Assembly (NCBI RefSeq): GCF_021168455.1 | Contig: NZ_JAJOZR010000002.1 | Coordinates: 1-64,000 of the forward strand | DNA length: 64,000 nt | Origin: Ferranicluibacter quercicola | Lineage (GTDB): Bacteria; Pseudomonadota; Alphaproteobacteria; Rhizobiales; Rhizobiaceae | Reading direction: 5' to 3' | Part shown: piece by piece, positions 25,979-35,700 of the stretch | How positions within the stretch are numbered: position 1 is the stretch's first letter | How the letters are laid out: each line of letters begins with the position of its first letter | The notes under the pieces: model-generated | Told to the model about the DNA's origin: nothing | The model's input: only the letters and a program-made list of their open reading frames with translations | Database searches by the model: none | Made by a program: the position numbers and the translations under genes

Positions 25979-27760
25979 TCACGCCGCTTCGCCGACGGGC
26001 AGCGACAGGATGAAGCGCGCGCCGGTGATCGCGCCCTGCGCATCCGTCATGTTTTCGGCCCGCAGCGTGCCGCCATGCGCTTCGGCGATCTGCCGCGAGA
26101 TCGAGAGGCCGAGGCCGGAGTTCTGCCCGAAATCCTCGCCATCCGGGCGGTCGGTGTAGAAGCGTTCGAAGATACGGTCGATATCCTCGGCCTGGATGCC
26201 CGGGCCGTTGTCCTCGACCGTGACGACGCAGCGCGTGCGGTTGCGCGACAGTCGGACGATGATGTGTCCGCCCTCCTCCGGCACGAAGGACCGCGCATTC
26301 TCGATGAGGTTGGTGATGATCTGCCCGATGCGCAGCTCGTAGCCGCTGACGTCGAAGCGCGCCTTCGGATTGTCCTTCCGCTCGACCACGAAGGTGAGCA
26401 GCACCGTCTTCTTCTTGTTGCGCACCTGGCGCGAGATATCGACGAGGTCGCCGAGCAGCTTTTCGAGATCGACCCCGCGCGCGTCGCTGCGGGCAAGCTC
26501 CGCATCCAGCCGCGAGGCGTCGGAAATATCGCTGATCAGGCGGTCGAGCCGGCGCACGTCGTGCTGGATGACATCCATCAGCCGCTTCTTGGAGTCGTCG
26601 GTGCGGGCGAGCGGAAGGGTCTCGACGGCACTGCGCAGCGAGGTCAGCGGGTTCTTCAGCTCATGGCTGACATCGGCGGCAAAATTCTCGATCGCCGCGA
26701 TGCGATCGTAGAGCGCGCCGGTCATGTCGCGCAGCGCGACCGAAAGATTGCCGATCTCGTCCTGGCGGGAGGAGAAGTCCGGGATCTCCTGCCGCTCCTT
26801 GGCGCTGCCGCGGCGCACGCGGATGGCGGCAGCCGACAGGCGGCGCAGGGGATTGGCGATCGTGCTCGACAGGAGCAGCGACAGGATGACGTTGACGAGG
26901 GCGGCGACGCCGAACACCCGGATGATCGCCAGACGCTCGGCATGGACGATCTTGTCGATATCGCCGGCCTGTGTGGAGAGGAGCAGCACGCCGAGCACGG
27001 CCCGGAAGCGCTGGACGGGGACGGCGACGGACACGATGAGCTCGCCCTGCTCCGTCACGCGCACCACCGCACCGCGCACGCCCGTAAGCGCATTCATCAC
27101 TTCGGGGTAGATCGAGCCATTGCCCCCCGGCGGCTCCTTGTAGAGCGGCAGGTTGCCCGGCTGGAGCATGCGATTGTACCAGGTGTTGAGCTTGGCCGTC
27201 AGCGTCTGGTTTTCCGGCTCGATCGGCGGCAGGTCGAAGCGCAGCACCTGGCCGCCGGTGTAGAGGTGGCGGCTGTCGAGCAGGAGGTCGGCATCCGCAT
27301 CGAAAAGACGGGCGCGGGTGCGGGTGGGCGAGATCAGCCGCCGCAGTACGGGGGCGACGCGCTCCTGCGTGATCGGGAATTCGAGGTCCTCGTCGCGCGG
27401 CAGCGGCGTGATGCTCTGCCCGGCCTGCAGCTCCAGCAGCTTTTCCGGATCGATGGTGATGGAGTTGGTGTCGACCGAGGCCGAGGCGGCGATCGCGCCG
27501 GCGATGATCTCGCCCTGCGTCAGCAGGCTTTCGACGCGGGCGTCGATCAGCCCCTCGCGGAACTGGTTGAGATACATGATGCCGCCGACGAGAACGACGA
27601 GCGCCACCAGGTTGAAGAACAGGATGCGGCGCGTGAGGCTGGAAAAGACGGCATTGCCGAAGATCCGGCGGATCAGCGTGAAGGGATGCGCCCAGCGCCG
27701 GCCGGAGCGATAGGCTCCGTCCGCTTCCTCGATCGCCGCATGCCTCGTGATATCAGCCAC
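25979..27760 (-). CDS. chvG: Sensor histidine kinase ChvG (ExoS)
   Basis: 593 residues. Membrane helix 1 is ILFFNLVALVVLVGGIMYL; a periplasmic domain of over 200 residues follows; helix 2 is VAALVNVILSLLLSS, then a HAMP linker. His366 in DVSHELKNPLTSL is the phosphoacceptor, and the ATPase boxes are NLIENA, DNGPGI and GLGLSI. ChvG responds to acid and envelope conditions, is held in check by periplasmic ExoR in rhizobia, and phosphorylates ChvI. Controls virulence, succinoglycan, motility and other traits in relatives. Confidence 0.93.
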   Translation of the reverse strand: MADITRHAAIEEADGAYRSGRRWAHPFTLIRRIFGNAVFSSLTRRILFFNLVALVVLVGGIMYLNQFREGLIDARVESLLTQGEIIAGAIAASASVDTNSITIDPEKLLELQAGQSITPLPRDEDLEFPITQERVAPVLRRLISPTRTRARLFDADADLLLDSRHLYTGGQVLRFDLPPIEPENQTLTAKLNTWYNRMLQPGNLPLYKEPPGGNGSIYPEVMNALTGVRGAVVRVTEQGELIVSVAVPVQRFRAVLGVLLLSTQAGDIDKIVHAERLAIIRVFGVAALVNVILSLLLSSTIANPLRRLSAAAIRVRRGSAKERQEIPDFSSRQDEIGNLSVALRDMTGALYDRIAAIENFAADVSHELKNPLTSLRSAVETLPLARTDDSKKRLMDVIQHDVRRLDRLISDISDASRLDAELARSDARGVDLEKLLGDLVDISRQVRNKKKTVLLTFVVERKDNPKARFDVSGYELRIGQIITNLIENARSFVPEEGGHIIVRLSRNRTRCVVTVEDNGPGIQAEDIDRIFERFYTDRPDGEDFGQNSGLGLSISRQIAEAHGGTLRAENMTDAQGAITGARFILSLPVGEAA

Positions 27761-27803
27761 GTCGGACGCTCAGCCTCTCCCGCTTCGTGTGGATGGTCAG
27801 GCC

Positions 27804-28535
27804 TCAGGCCGATTCGCGGAACCGGTAGCCGACGCCATACAGGGTTTCGATCATATCGAAGTCGTTGTCGACCATCTTGAACTTCTTGCGCAGCCGCTTG
27901 ATGTGGCTGTCGATGGTGCGGTCGTCCACATAGACCTGCTCGTCATAGGCGGCATCCATCAGAGAGTCGCGGCTTTTCACGACGCCGGGCCGCTGGGCGA
28001 GCGAATGCAGGATCAGGAACTCGGTCACCGTCAGCGTCACCGGCTCGTTCTTCCAGGTGCAGGTGTGGCGCTCCTGGTCCATCGACAGCTGGCCGCGTTC
28101 CAGAGAGCGGGCCTGGATGTCGTCCTTCATCTTCTGCAGGCCCGCGGGACCGGCGGCGGCGGCGGCTTCCCGGTTGGCGGAGCGGCGCAGGATCGCCTTG
28201 ACGCGCTCGACCAGCAGGCGCTGGGAGAACGGCTTGGTGATGAAGTCGTCAGCGCCCATCTTCAGGCCGAAGAGCTCGTCGATCTCCTCGTCCTTGGAGG
28301 TCAGGAAGATGACGGGGATATCCGATTTCTGCCGCAGGCGGCGCAGCAGTTCCATTCCGTCCATGCGCGGCATCTTGATATCGAAGATCGCCAGCTGCGG
28401 CGGCCGGGCCAGAAGCCCGTCGAGGGCGGAGGCGCCATCCGTATAGGTCTCGACCTTGTAGCCTTCGGCCTCCAGCGCGATCGAGACCGATGTCAGGATG
28501 TTCCGGTCGTCATCGACAAGTGCAATGGTCTGCAT
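27804..28535 (-). CDS. chvI: Response regulator ChvI (OmpR/PhoB family)
   Basis: 243 residues. Receiver with acidic pair in LVDDDRN, phosphoacceptor Asp52 in FDIKMPRMDG and Lys101; a winged-helix DNA-binding domain follows (VYVDDRTIDSHIKRLRKKF, GVGYRF). Regulates genes with its kinase ChvG, 43 bp downstream. Start 28535 chosen for GGAG upstream and normal length; six extra codons are open. Divergent from pckA across 387 bp, and pckA expression is known to depend on ChvGI in Agrobacterium. Confidence 0.94.
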   Translation of the reverse strand: MQTIALVDDDRNILTSVSIALEAEGYKVETYTDGASALDGLLARPPQLAIFDIKMPRMDGMELLRRLRQKSDIPVIFLTSKDEEIDELFGLKMGADDFITKPFSQRLLVERVKAILRRSANREAAAAAGPAGLQKMKDDIQARSLERGQLSMDQERHTCTWKNEPVTLTVTEFLILHSLAQRPGVVKSRDSLMDAAYDEQVYVDDRTIDSHIKRLRKKFKMVDNDFDMIETLYGVGYRFRESA

Positions 28536-28922
28536 CGTATTCCGCTCCATCATATCTTCGCGCCTTTTCTCCTCGATCCCCTCTCCGGCAGGAAACGGAA
28601 TAACATCGACAGAGGCCGGCCTGAACGGACAGACCTCCAGAGACGGGGGTCGGCCGGGGCCGGCGCGCGTTCATGAGTATAAAGGTGGAACAAATTGTGG
28701 CGAAGCGAAAACGTCGCCGTGATGCACAATCACGGACGACAGGGCTGAAAGAGGCGCGGTCTGAAACATTTCAATTGCCGATTTAAACCGATTGAACATT
28801 GAACAATTTCCTTTAAATCGATTAATATATTGAATTTATTGTCTTTTTTCTAATGCTATCTTGCGTTTTCCGTAACTCCGGCTAATGTTGCGCTATCGAT
28901 ACAACGCAGGGGAGCAGCGCTC
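28536..28922. promoter_or_regulatory. Divergent chvI-pckA intergenic region
   Basis: 387 bp holding both promoters. The part nearer pckA (28770-28870) is unusually AT-rich and contains two related motifs, TTTAAACCGATTGAA (28783-28797) and TTTAAATCGATTAA (28812-28825), about 29 bp apart. Such spaced near-repeats could be regulator sites, for ChvI or another factor. No ChvI box consensus could be checked by eye. Confidence 0.45.
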
Positions 28923-30533
28923 ATGGAAGAATTTGGCATTCGCAATCCGGATCTCGGAATCGCTGCACTCGGTTTCGAAGACCTTGTCGCCGTCCGTTAC
29001 AACCTTTCGCCCGCAGAGCTTTACGAGGAATCGCTGCGGCTCGGCGAAGCGCAGGTGACGGCAGACGGTGCGCTTCGCGCCCTCACCGGCCAGCACACGG
29101 GCCGCTCCGCCAAGGACAAGTTCGTCGTTCGCGATGCGACGACGACCGATCAGATCTGGTGGGACAACAACAAGGAAATGTCGCCCGCACATTTCGAAAC
29201 GCTGTGCAGCGACATGCTCGACCATGCCCGTGGCCGTTCCCTCTACGTCCAGGACCTGATCGGCGGTGCCGACAGCGACAATGCCCTGCCGACCCGCGTC
29301 ATCACCGAATTCGCCTGGCACTCCCTCTTCATCCGCAATCTGCTGATCCGTCCGGATCGCGAGAGCCTGAAGACGTTTGCGCCGAAGCTGACCATCATCG
29401 ACCTGCCGCACTTCCGCGCCGACCCGGCCCGTCACGGCTGCCGGACGGAAACCGTCATCGCCTGCGACCTCGTCAACGGTCTGGTGCTGATCGGCGGCAC
29501 GTCCTATGCCGGCGAGATGAAGAAGTCGGTCTTCACCGCCCTCAACTACCTACTGCCCGAAAAGGGCGTGATGCCGATGCATTGCTCGGCAAACGTCGGC
29601 CCGGACGGCGATTCCGCCGTCTTCTTCGGCCTTTCCGGCACCGGCAAGACCACGCTGTCGGCCGACCCGAAGCGCACGCTGATCGGCGACGACGAGCATG
29701 GCTGGGGCAAGGACGGCATCTTCAACTTCGAAGGCGGCTGCTATGCCAAGACGATCCGTCTTTCGGCCGAAGCCGAGCCGGAAATCTTCGCCACCACGAA
29801 GCGTTTCGGCACCGTGCTCGAGAACGTCATCCTGGATGAGAACAGGGTGCCGGACTTCGATGACGGCTCGCTCACCGAGAACACCCGCTGCGCCTACCCG
29901 CTGGACTTCATTCCCAATGCCAGCGCAACGGGCACGGCCGGTCACCCGAAGACGATCATCATGCTGACGGCCGATGCCTTCGGCGTCATGCCGCCGATCG
30001 CCAAGCTGACGGCCGATCAGGCCATGTACCACTTCCTCTCCGGCTACACCGCCAAGGTCGCCGGCACGGAAAAGGGTGTGACCGAACCGGAAGCCACCTT
30101 CTCGACCTGCTTCGGCGCCCCCTTCATGCCGCGGCACCCGAGCGAGTACGGCAACCTGCTGCGCGAACTGATCGCCGAACACGGCGTCACCTGCTGGCTC
30201 GTCAACACCGGCTGGACCGGTGGTGCCTACGGCACCGGCCGCCGCATGCCGATCAAGGCGACCCGCGCTCTGCTCGCTGCAGCGCTCGACGGTTCGCTGG
30301 CCGAGACCGAATTCCGCACAGATGCCAATTTCGGCTTCGCGGTTCCGGTCGCGGTCGCCGGCATCGAGGGCGGGATTCTCGATCCGCGCTCGACCTGGGC
30401 AGACGGTGCCGCCTATGACGCGCAGGCCAGCAAGCTGGCCAGTATGTTTGTCGCGAACTTCACCAAGTTCGAAAGCCATGTCGATGGCGGCGTCCGCGAT
30501 GCGGCACCGGGACTGGCGATCGCCGCCGAATAA
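28923..30533 (+). CDS. pckA: Phosphoenolpyruvate carboxykinase (ATP)
   Basis: 536 residues. Converts oxaloacetate to PEP in gluconeogenesis. The P-loop is GLSGTGKTTLS, then LIGDDEHGWG with metal-binding acids; RTTHSS-type N-terminal elements are replaced by GQHTGRSAKDKF, as in the ATP form. AGGGGAG precedes ATG 28923. Its expression is expected to depend on ChvG-ChvI, encoded divergently. Strong hairpin terminator at 30573-30602. Confidence 0.97.
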   Translation: MEEFGIRNPDLGIAALGFEDLVAVRYNLSPAELYEESLRLGEAQVTADGALRALTGQHTGRSAKDKFVVRDATTTDQIWWDNNKEMSPAHFETLCSDMLDHARGRSLYVQDLIGGADSDNALPTRVITEFAWHSLFIRNLLIRPDRESLKTFAPKLTIIDLPHFRADPARHGCRTETVIACDLVNGLVLIGGTSYAGEMKKSVFTALNYLLPEKGVMPMHCSANVGPDGDSAVFFGLSGTGKTTLSADPKRTLIGDDEHGWGKDGIFNFEGGCYAKTIRLSAEAEPEIFATTKRFGTVLENVILDENRVPDFDDGSLTENTRCAYPLDFIPNASATGTAGHPKTIIMLTADAFGVMPPIAKLTADQAMYHFLSGYTAKVAGTEKGVTEPEATFSTCFGAPFMPRHPSEYGNLLRELIAEHGVTCWLVNTGWTGGAYGTGRRMPIKATRALLAAALDGSLAETEFRTDANFGFAVPVAVAGIEGGILDPRSTWADGAAYDAQASKLASMFVANFTKFESHVDGGVRDAAPGLAIAAE

Positions 30534-30561
30534 GCCGCGAAGCGGAGACGCTTCATCGAAC

Positions 30562-30577
30562 GATTTCACGTGAAACC
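30562..30577. other. Candidate weak parS-like site after pckA
   Basis: The palindrome TTTCACGTGAAA within this 16-mer matches the parS consensus at 13 of 16 positions. Its right arm overlaps the pckA terminator stem, so the match may be partly a by-product of the hairpin. Confidence 0.3.
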
Positions 30578-30602
30578 CGGCGCTGGCGACAGCGCCGGGT
30601 TT
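30573..30602 (+). terminator. Terminator hairpin after pckA
   Basis: A perfect 13-bp stem AAACCCGGCGCTG/CAGCGCCGGGTTT closed by the tetraloop GCGA, with no long T run after it. Lies 40 bp past the pckA stop. Confidence 0.8.
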
Positions 30603-30729
30603 CGTCGTTCGGCCAGATCTTTCTGTCGTCTCGCAATCCCGGACGCAGAACCGCTGCGCAGTTTTGCGGGCGCTGCTCTATTTGCAAAGCGCGCCAAGCT
30701 GGAATAAACAGGGAACGAAAGGCGACGGC

Positions 30730-31164
30730 ATGGCAAGCGACCCCCTCTACATCAACGACCGGATCGTGATTGCCGGCTGGGAGCTGAGCGAGCAGTTCGT
30801 GCTGGCGGGCGGTCCCGGCGGGCAGAACGTCAACAAGGTCGCGACCGCCGTCCAGCTGTTCTACAACATCGCGGCATCCCCTTCCCTGCCCGAGCGCATC
30901 CGCGACAACGTGATCGGCCTTGCCGGTCGCCGGGTTTCGAAAGACGGCGTGCTGATGATCGAGGCGAACCGCTTCCGCAGCCAGGACCGCAATCGCGAGG
31001 ACGCCCGCGAACGGCTGAAGGCGCTGATCCTCAAGGCCGCCGAACCACCCCCGCCGCCTCGCCGCAAAACCAAGCCGACCCGCGGCTCGGTGGAGCGCCG
31101 GCTGAAGGCGAAGAGCGGTCGCGGGGAGGTCAAGAAGATGCGCGGCCGCCCGGATGGCGAATAG
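30730..31164 (+). CDS. arfB: Alternative ribosome-rescue factor ArfB (peptidyl-tRNA hydrolase)
   Basis: 144 residues. The GGQ motif is at 30-32 in AGGPGGQNVNKVATA, the release-factor signature. The C-terminal tail is rich in Lys and Arg (KTKPTRGSVERRLKAKSG), as in ArfB/YaeJ, where it enters the mRNA channel of stalled ribosomes. Shorter than RF1/RF2, with no stop-codon-recognition domain. The start at 30730 is preferred over an upstream ATG at 30664 that lies in poorly conserved sequence. Confidence 0.93.
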   Translation: MASDPLYINDRIVIAGWELSEQFVLAGGPGGQNVNKVATAVQLFYNIAASPSLPERIRDNVIGLAGRRVSKDGVLMIEANRFRSQDRNREDARERLKALILKAAEPPPPPRRKTKPTRGSVERRLKAKSGRGEVKKMRGRPDGE

Positions 31165-31292
31165 ATGCGCGTGAAAGCCGAGCAATCCTCGCGGGAGGCC
31201 GAAGCAGCGCTCCACCGGGCATCGGTCCCATTCGGACTCCGGCAAAGAACCCTGCCATGAGCGGCTGGCAGCAACGCGAACAGGAGGAGGCC

Positions 31293-31904
31293 ATGCTGGT
31301 CCTGCCGAAAGGCTTCCGCCATATTCCCGGTTTTCTCGATCGCGACCGCCAGGAAGCCCTTGTCGAGGAGATCCGCGCGGTCGTTGCGGCGGCCCCGCTC
31401 TATCGCCCGGCCATGCCGAAGACCGGCAAGGAACTGTCGGTGCGAATGACGAATTGCGGCACGCTCGGCTGGGTCACGGACAAGGCTCTCGGCTATCGCT
31501 ATCAGCCGCTGCATCCGGCAACGCAGACACCCTGGCCCGCCATCCCGCAAAGCCTGCTCGATCTCTGGCAGACGGTTGCGGGCGCATCCAAGCCGCCGCA
31601 GGCCTGTCTCGTCAATTTCTATGCGGACACCGCGCGGATGGGGCTGCACCAGGACAAGGACGAGCAGGATCTTCAGACGCCGGTCGTCTCGGTGTCGCTC
31701 GGCGATGCCTGCCTGTTTCGGGTCGGCGGGCGCGCACGCACCGACCGGACGGTCTCCTTCAAGCTGTCGAGCGGCGACATCGTGGTTCTCGGCGGCGAAA
31801 GCCGGCTCGCCTTTCATGGCGTCGATCGCATCTACCCCGCGACCTCGACGCTTCTGAAGAATGGCGGTCGCATCAACCTGACGCTTCGGCGGGTCACGCC
31901 ATGA
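31293..31904 (+). CDS. alkB: AlkB-type 2-oxoglutarate/Fe(II) DNA-repair dioxygenase
   Basis: 203 residues. Repairs alkylated bases by oxidative demethylation. Iron ligands are His and Asp in MGLHQDKDE plus a distal His in AFHGVDRI; the 2-oxoglutarate site is RINLTLRR. The start at 31293 is chosen because AGGAGGAGG lies immediately upstream; an ATG at 31257 is in frame without a clear site. It follows arfB by 128 bp. No ada gene is adjacent. Confidence 0.9.
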   Translation: MLVLPKGFRHIPGFLDRDRQEALVEEIRAVVAAAPLYRPAMPKTGKELSVRMTNCGTLGWVTDKALGYRYQPLHPATQTPWPAIPQSLLDLWQTVAGASKPPQACLVNFYADTARMGLHQDKDEQDLQTPVVSVSLGDACLFRVGGRARTDRTVSFKLSSGDIVVLGGESRLAFHGVDRIYPATSTLLKNGGRINLTLRRVTP

Positions 31905-32019
31905 GAAGACTCCGGCAACATGACATCCCACACGGCATCCGTTCTTGAACGCAGGCGCGTTTCGGAAATGATGCGAGGCGTCGATCGCGAATCGCGGCGC
32001 CAATGAAGGAAAGGGCGAC

Positions 32020-32748
32020 ATGCTCATCGAAAATGCCATGGTGCTGGCCGCAGGATTGGGCACGCGGCTGCGGCCCATCACCGACACGATGCCGAAGCCG
32101 CTGGTGCCGATCGCCGGCAAGCCGATGATCGACCATGTGCTCGATCTCCTGGTGACCGCGGGCATCAAGACGGCGGCCGTGAACGTGCATCATTTCGCCG
32201 ATCGCATGGAAGCGCACCTGCATGCCCGGCCGGCGCCGGCGATCCGGATTTCCGACGAGCGCACGGCCCTGATGAATTCGGGCGGAGGTCTTGCCAAGGG
32301 GCTGACGCTTCTCGATCCCGGCCCGGTGCTGGTCATGAATGCCGACCTCTTCTGGATCGGCGAGCCGGAAGGGCGCAGCAATCTCGCCCGCCTTGCCGAG
32401 GCCTTCGATCCCGCCCGCATGGACATGCTGCTTCTCTGCGTCGATCTTAACCGGACGACCGGCCATGACGGCAAGAAGGATTTCTCGCTTCAGACGGATG
32501 GGCGGCTCGTCCGCTACGCCGAGGGGCTGCCGCAGCCCGTCGTCTATGCCGGCGCGATCGCCCTGATGAGCACGCTGTTCGACGAAGCGCCGAAGGATGC
32601 CTTCAATCTCAACATCTATTTCGACACGGCGATTGCGGCCGGACGCCTGTACGGGCTGATGCTCGAAGGCGAATGGATCACCGTGGGCACGCCGGATGCG
32701 ATCGGCATGGCCGAAGCGCAGTTCGCACGACTGGCGGACCCCGCCTGA
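32020..32748 (+). CDS. Nucleotidyltransferase, MurU-like (MurNAc-1-P uridylyltransferase)
   Basis: 242 residues. N-terminal signature MVLAAGLGTRLRPITDTMPK, then PLVPIAGKPMIDHVLD, and FNLNIYFDTA near the C-terminus, marks it as a sugar-phosphate nucleotidyltransferase. In related bacteria the MurU type makes UDP-MurNAc from MurNAc-1-P made by AmgK, bypassing de novo synthesis. The AmgK-like domain is fused to TsaE at 18630, not adjacent as usual. Often mis-annotated as mannose-1-phosphate guanylyltransferase. Followed by addB after 11 bp. Confidence 0.85.
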   Translation: MLIENAMVLAAGLGTRLRPITDTMPKPLVPIAGKPMIDHVLDLLVTAGIKTAAVNVHHFADRMEAHLHARPAPAIRISDERTALMNSGGGLAKGLTLLDPGPVLVMNADLFWIGEPEGRSNLARLAEAFDPARMDMLLLCVDLNRTTGHDGKKDFSLQTDGRLVRYAEGLPQPVVYAGAIALMSTLFDEAPKDAFNLNIYFDTAIAAGRLYGLMLEGEWITVGTPDAIGMAEAQFARLADPA

Positions 32749-32759
32749 GGGAAGAAACC

Positions 32760-35700
32760 ATGACGCCTGCACGACAGAATGTCTTCACCATCCCGGCCGG
32801 CGTCCCCTTCCTGAAGACGCTCGTCCATGCGATCTGCAATGGCACGATCGTGCCTGATTATCGCTACGATCCGGCCGATCCGCTGTCGCTTGCCGGCGTG
32901 ACGATTTTCGTGCCGACCCGGCGCGCGGCGCGTGTGCTGCGCTCGGAATTCGTGGATTGCCTCGGCGCCCGCTCGGCCATCCTGCCGGTCATCCGGGCGC
33001 TGGGGGAGACGGACGACGATAGCGGCTTCTTCGATGCGGAGATGCCGGCCGTTCTCGATCTCGCACCGCCCTTGACCGGCCCGGCGCGGCTGATCGAACT
33101 GTCGCGGCTGATCCTTGCCTGGCGCAACACGCTGCCGCGGATCGTCACCGAACTGCACGGCGACAGCCCGCTGATCGCGCCCGCCAGCCCGGCCGACGCC
33201 TTGTGGCTTGCGCGCAACCTCGTGCAGATCATCGACGATATCGAGACGGAGGATCTCGACTGGGAGAGTCTGGGCGCGCTCGATGCCAGCAACTATGCGC
33301 AGTGGTGGACGCTGACGCTGGAATTCCTGCAGATCGCCAGCCAGTTCTGGCCGGCCCGGCTGGCCGAGCTCAGCCGCTCCTCGCCCGCCCGCCACCGCAA
33401 TGCGGTCCTTGAGGCCGAAAGCCACCGGATCGCTGCCGGCGCGATCGACGGCCCTGTTATCATCGCGGGATCGACAGGGTCCATCCCCGCCACGGCCCGG
33501 CTGATCCTCGCGGTGCAGACGCTGTCGCAAGGCGCGATCGTGCTGCCCGGGCTGGACGAGACGATGACGGATGCGGACTGGAGCCTCATCGATCCGCCAC
33601 CGCGGGACGCTGCCCGCAGCCATGAGTCCGCCAGCCGCAGCCACCCGCAATACGGCTTCGTGCGTCTCCTGCGGCGCATGGGCATCGCGCGCGCGGAGGT
33701 CGTGTCGATCGGCACCGTGGACGCGGATCTCGCCGTTCGGGCGGAGACGCTGTCGCATGCCTTCCTGCCGGTCGAGGCCACCAGTTCCTGGGACGCCGTG
33801 CGACGCTCGCTGGATGCGCGGCGTGTCGAAGCAGCCTTTTCGGATGCAGCCCTGATCGAGGCGGTGAACGAACGCGAGGAGGCGACGGCGATCGCGCTGT
33901 CGTTGCGGCTGGCATTGCAGAGGGACGAGGAATGCCAGGCCGCGCTGATCACGCCCGACCGCGATCTCGCCCGTCGGGTGGCCGCGGAACTGCAGCGCTT
34001 CGGCATCGAGGCGGATGATTCCGCGGGAACGCCGCTCGCATCCACGCCCCAAGGCACACTTGTCCGGCTTCTCCTCGACGTGGCGCTGCGTCCCGGCGAT
34101 CCCGTCGCCATCACCACGCTGATGAAGCATCCGCTCGCCTGCTTCGGCGTGTCGCCCGAGCGTTTTCGCCCGGCCGTGACGCTGCTCGAACTGCTCGCTC
34201 TGCGCGGGGGCACCGTGCCGGCCGATATAGCGGATCTCAGGCCGCTGCTCGACGAGGCGGCGGTGCGCCGGCGCGCCGATCGCCATGCGCCGGAATGGCT
34301 GGTGCAGGTGACGGATGCGGATATCGAGGATGCCCGCGTCGTGGCTGGTGCGATCGCCACGGCCATCGAGCCGCTCGTCGCCATGCTGGTGCGGCGGCGA
34401 AAGGGTGCCGGCGGGTTCAGCACGTCGCTGATGCTGTCGGACTGGGCCGAGCGGACCGGCCGGGCGCTGGAAGGTGTGGCCATGACGGAGACGGGCGACC
34501 TCGGGGCGCTCTGGTCCGGCGAGGCGGGCGCGGCACTTGCCGATCTCCTGCGGGCCGTCATCGAAGCGGACGGGCAGATCGAGGCGGATGGCGGGCAGTG
34601 GTGCGAGGCCGTGGACGCGCTGATGGCCGGTTCCGCCGTCAAGCCCCGCGCCATGCGGCACCCGCGCGTCTTCATCTTCGGCGCGCTGGAAGCCCGGCTG
34701 CAGAGCGTCGATCTCGTCGTCCTCGGCGGCATGAACGAGGGGACATGGCCGGGGCAGACCGCCAACGATCCCTTCCTGTCGCGCAGCATGAAAACCGGCA
34801 TCGGCCTGGAACCGCCGGAGCGGCGCATCGGCCAGCTGGCCCACGATCTCCAGATGGCCTGCGGCACGCGGCGGCTGGTGTTCAGCCGGTCTCTGCGCAA
34901 GGGTGCGACACCCACCGTCGCCTCGCGCTGGCTGCAACGGCTGCTCGCCGTCGGCGGCAAGGATCTGGGCCAGCGCCTGCGCGAAAACGGCCGCGACCGG
35001 CTGCGCTATGCCGCTCTTCTCGACGCGCGTCCCGACACGCCGCTGGCCAGACGGCCGGAACCCAAGCCCGCTTTCGCGCTGCAGCCGCGGCGCTATTCTT
35101 TCAGCGAGGTCGGGCGTCTGCGTCGCGACCCTTATTCCATCTATGCCCGACGCATCCTGCGCCTTCAGCCGATCGACGGCTTCAATGACGACCCCGGTGC
35201 GGCCGAGCGCGGCACGATCTACCACGCCATCGTCGAGCGCTTCGCCAAGAGCACGGTCGATCCGGCGGGCCCGGAGGCGCAGGCAGTCATGCAGCAGCTG
35301 ATCGGTGAAGCCTTCGACGAACAGCGATTGCCGGTTCACATCGATGTCATCTGGCGACCCCGGTTTGCGGCCGTCGGCCGGGCCTTCATCGACTGGGAGG
35401 TCTCCCGCAAGGACGGCATCCGGCAATCCTTCCTGGAGCGCTACGCGAAATTCCAGGTCGGCGTGGCCGATATCGAACTGACCGGCCTGGCCGACCGCAT
35501 CGACATCGGCCCCGACGGGGCGGCTGTCATCGTCGATTACAAGACCGGCGCCAACCCATCCGTCAAGGAAGCCCGCGCGCTGCTCGACCCGCAGCTGCCG
35601 CTCGAAGCCGCGGCCCTGAAGGCCGGCGCCTTCGACACGGTCGGCCGGCGTCATCCCGCCTCGCTGCTTTATGTCCGGCTGAAGCCCGGAGACCGGTTCG

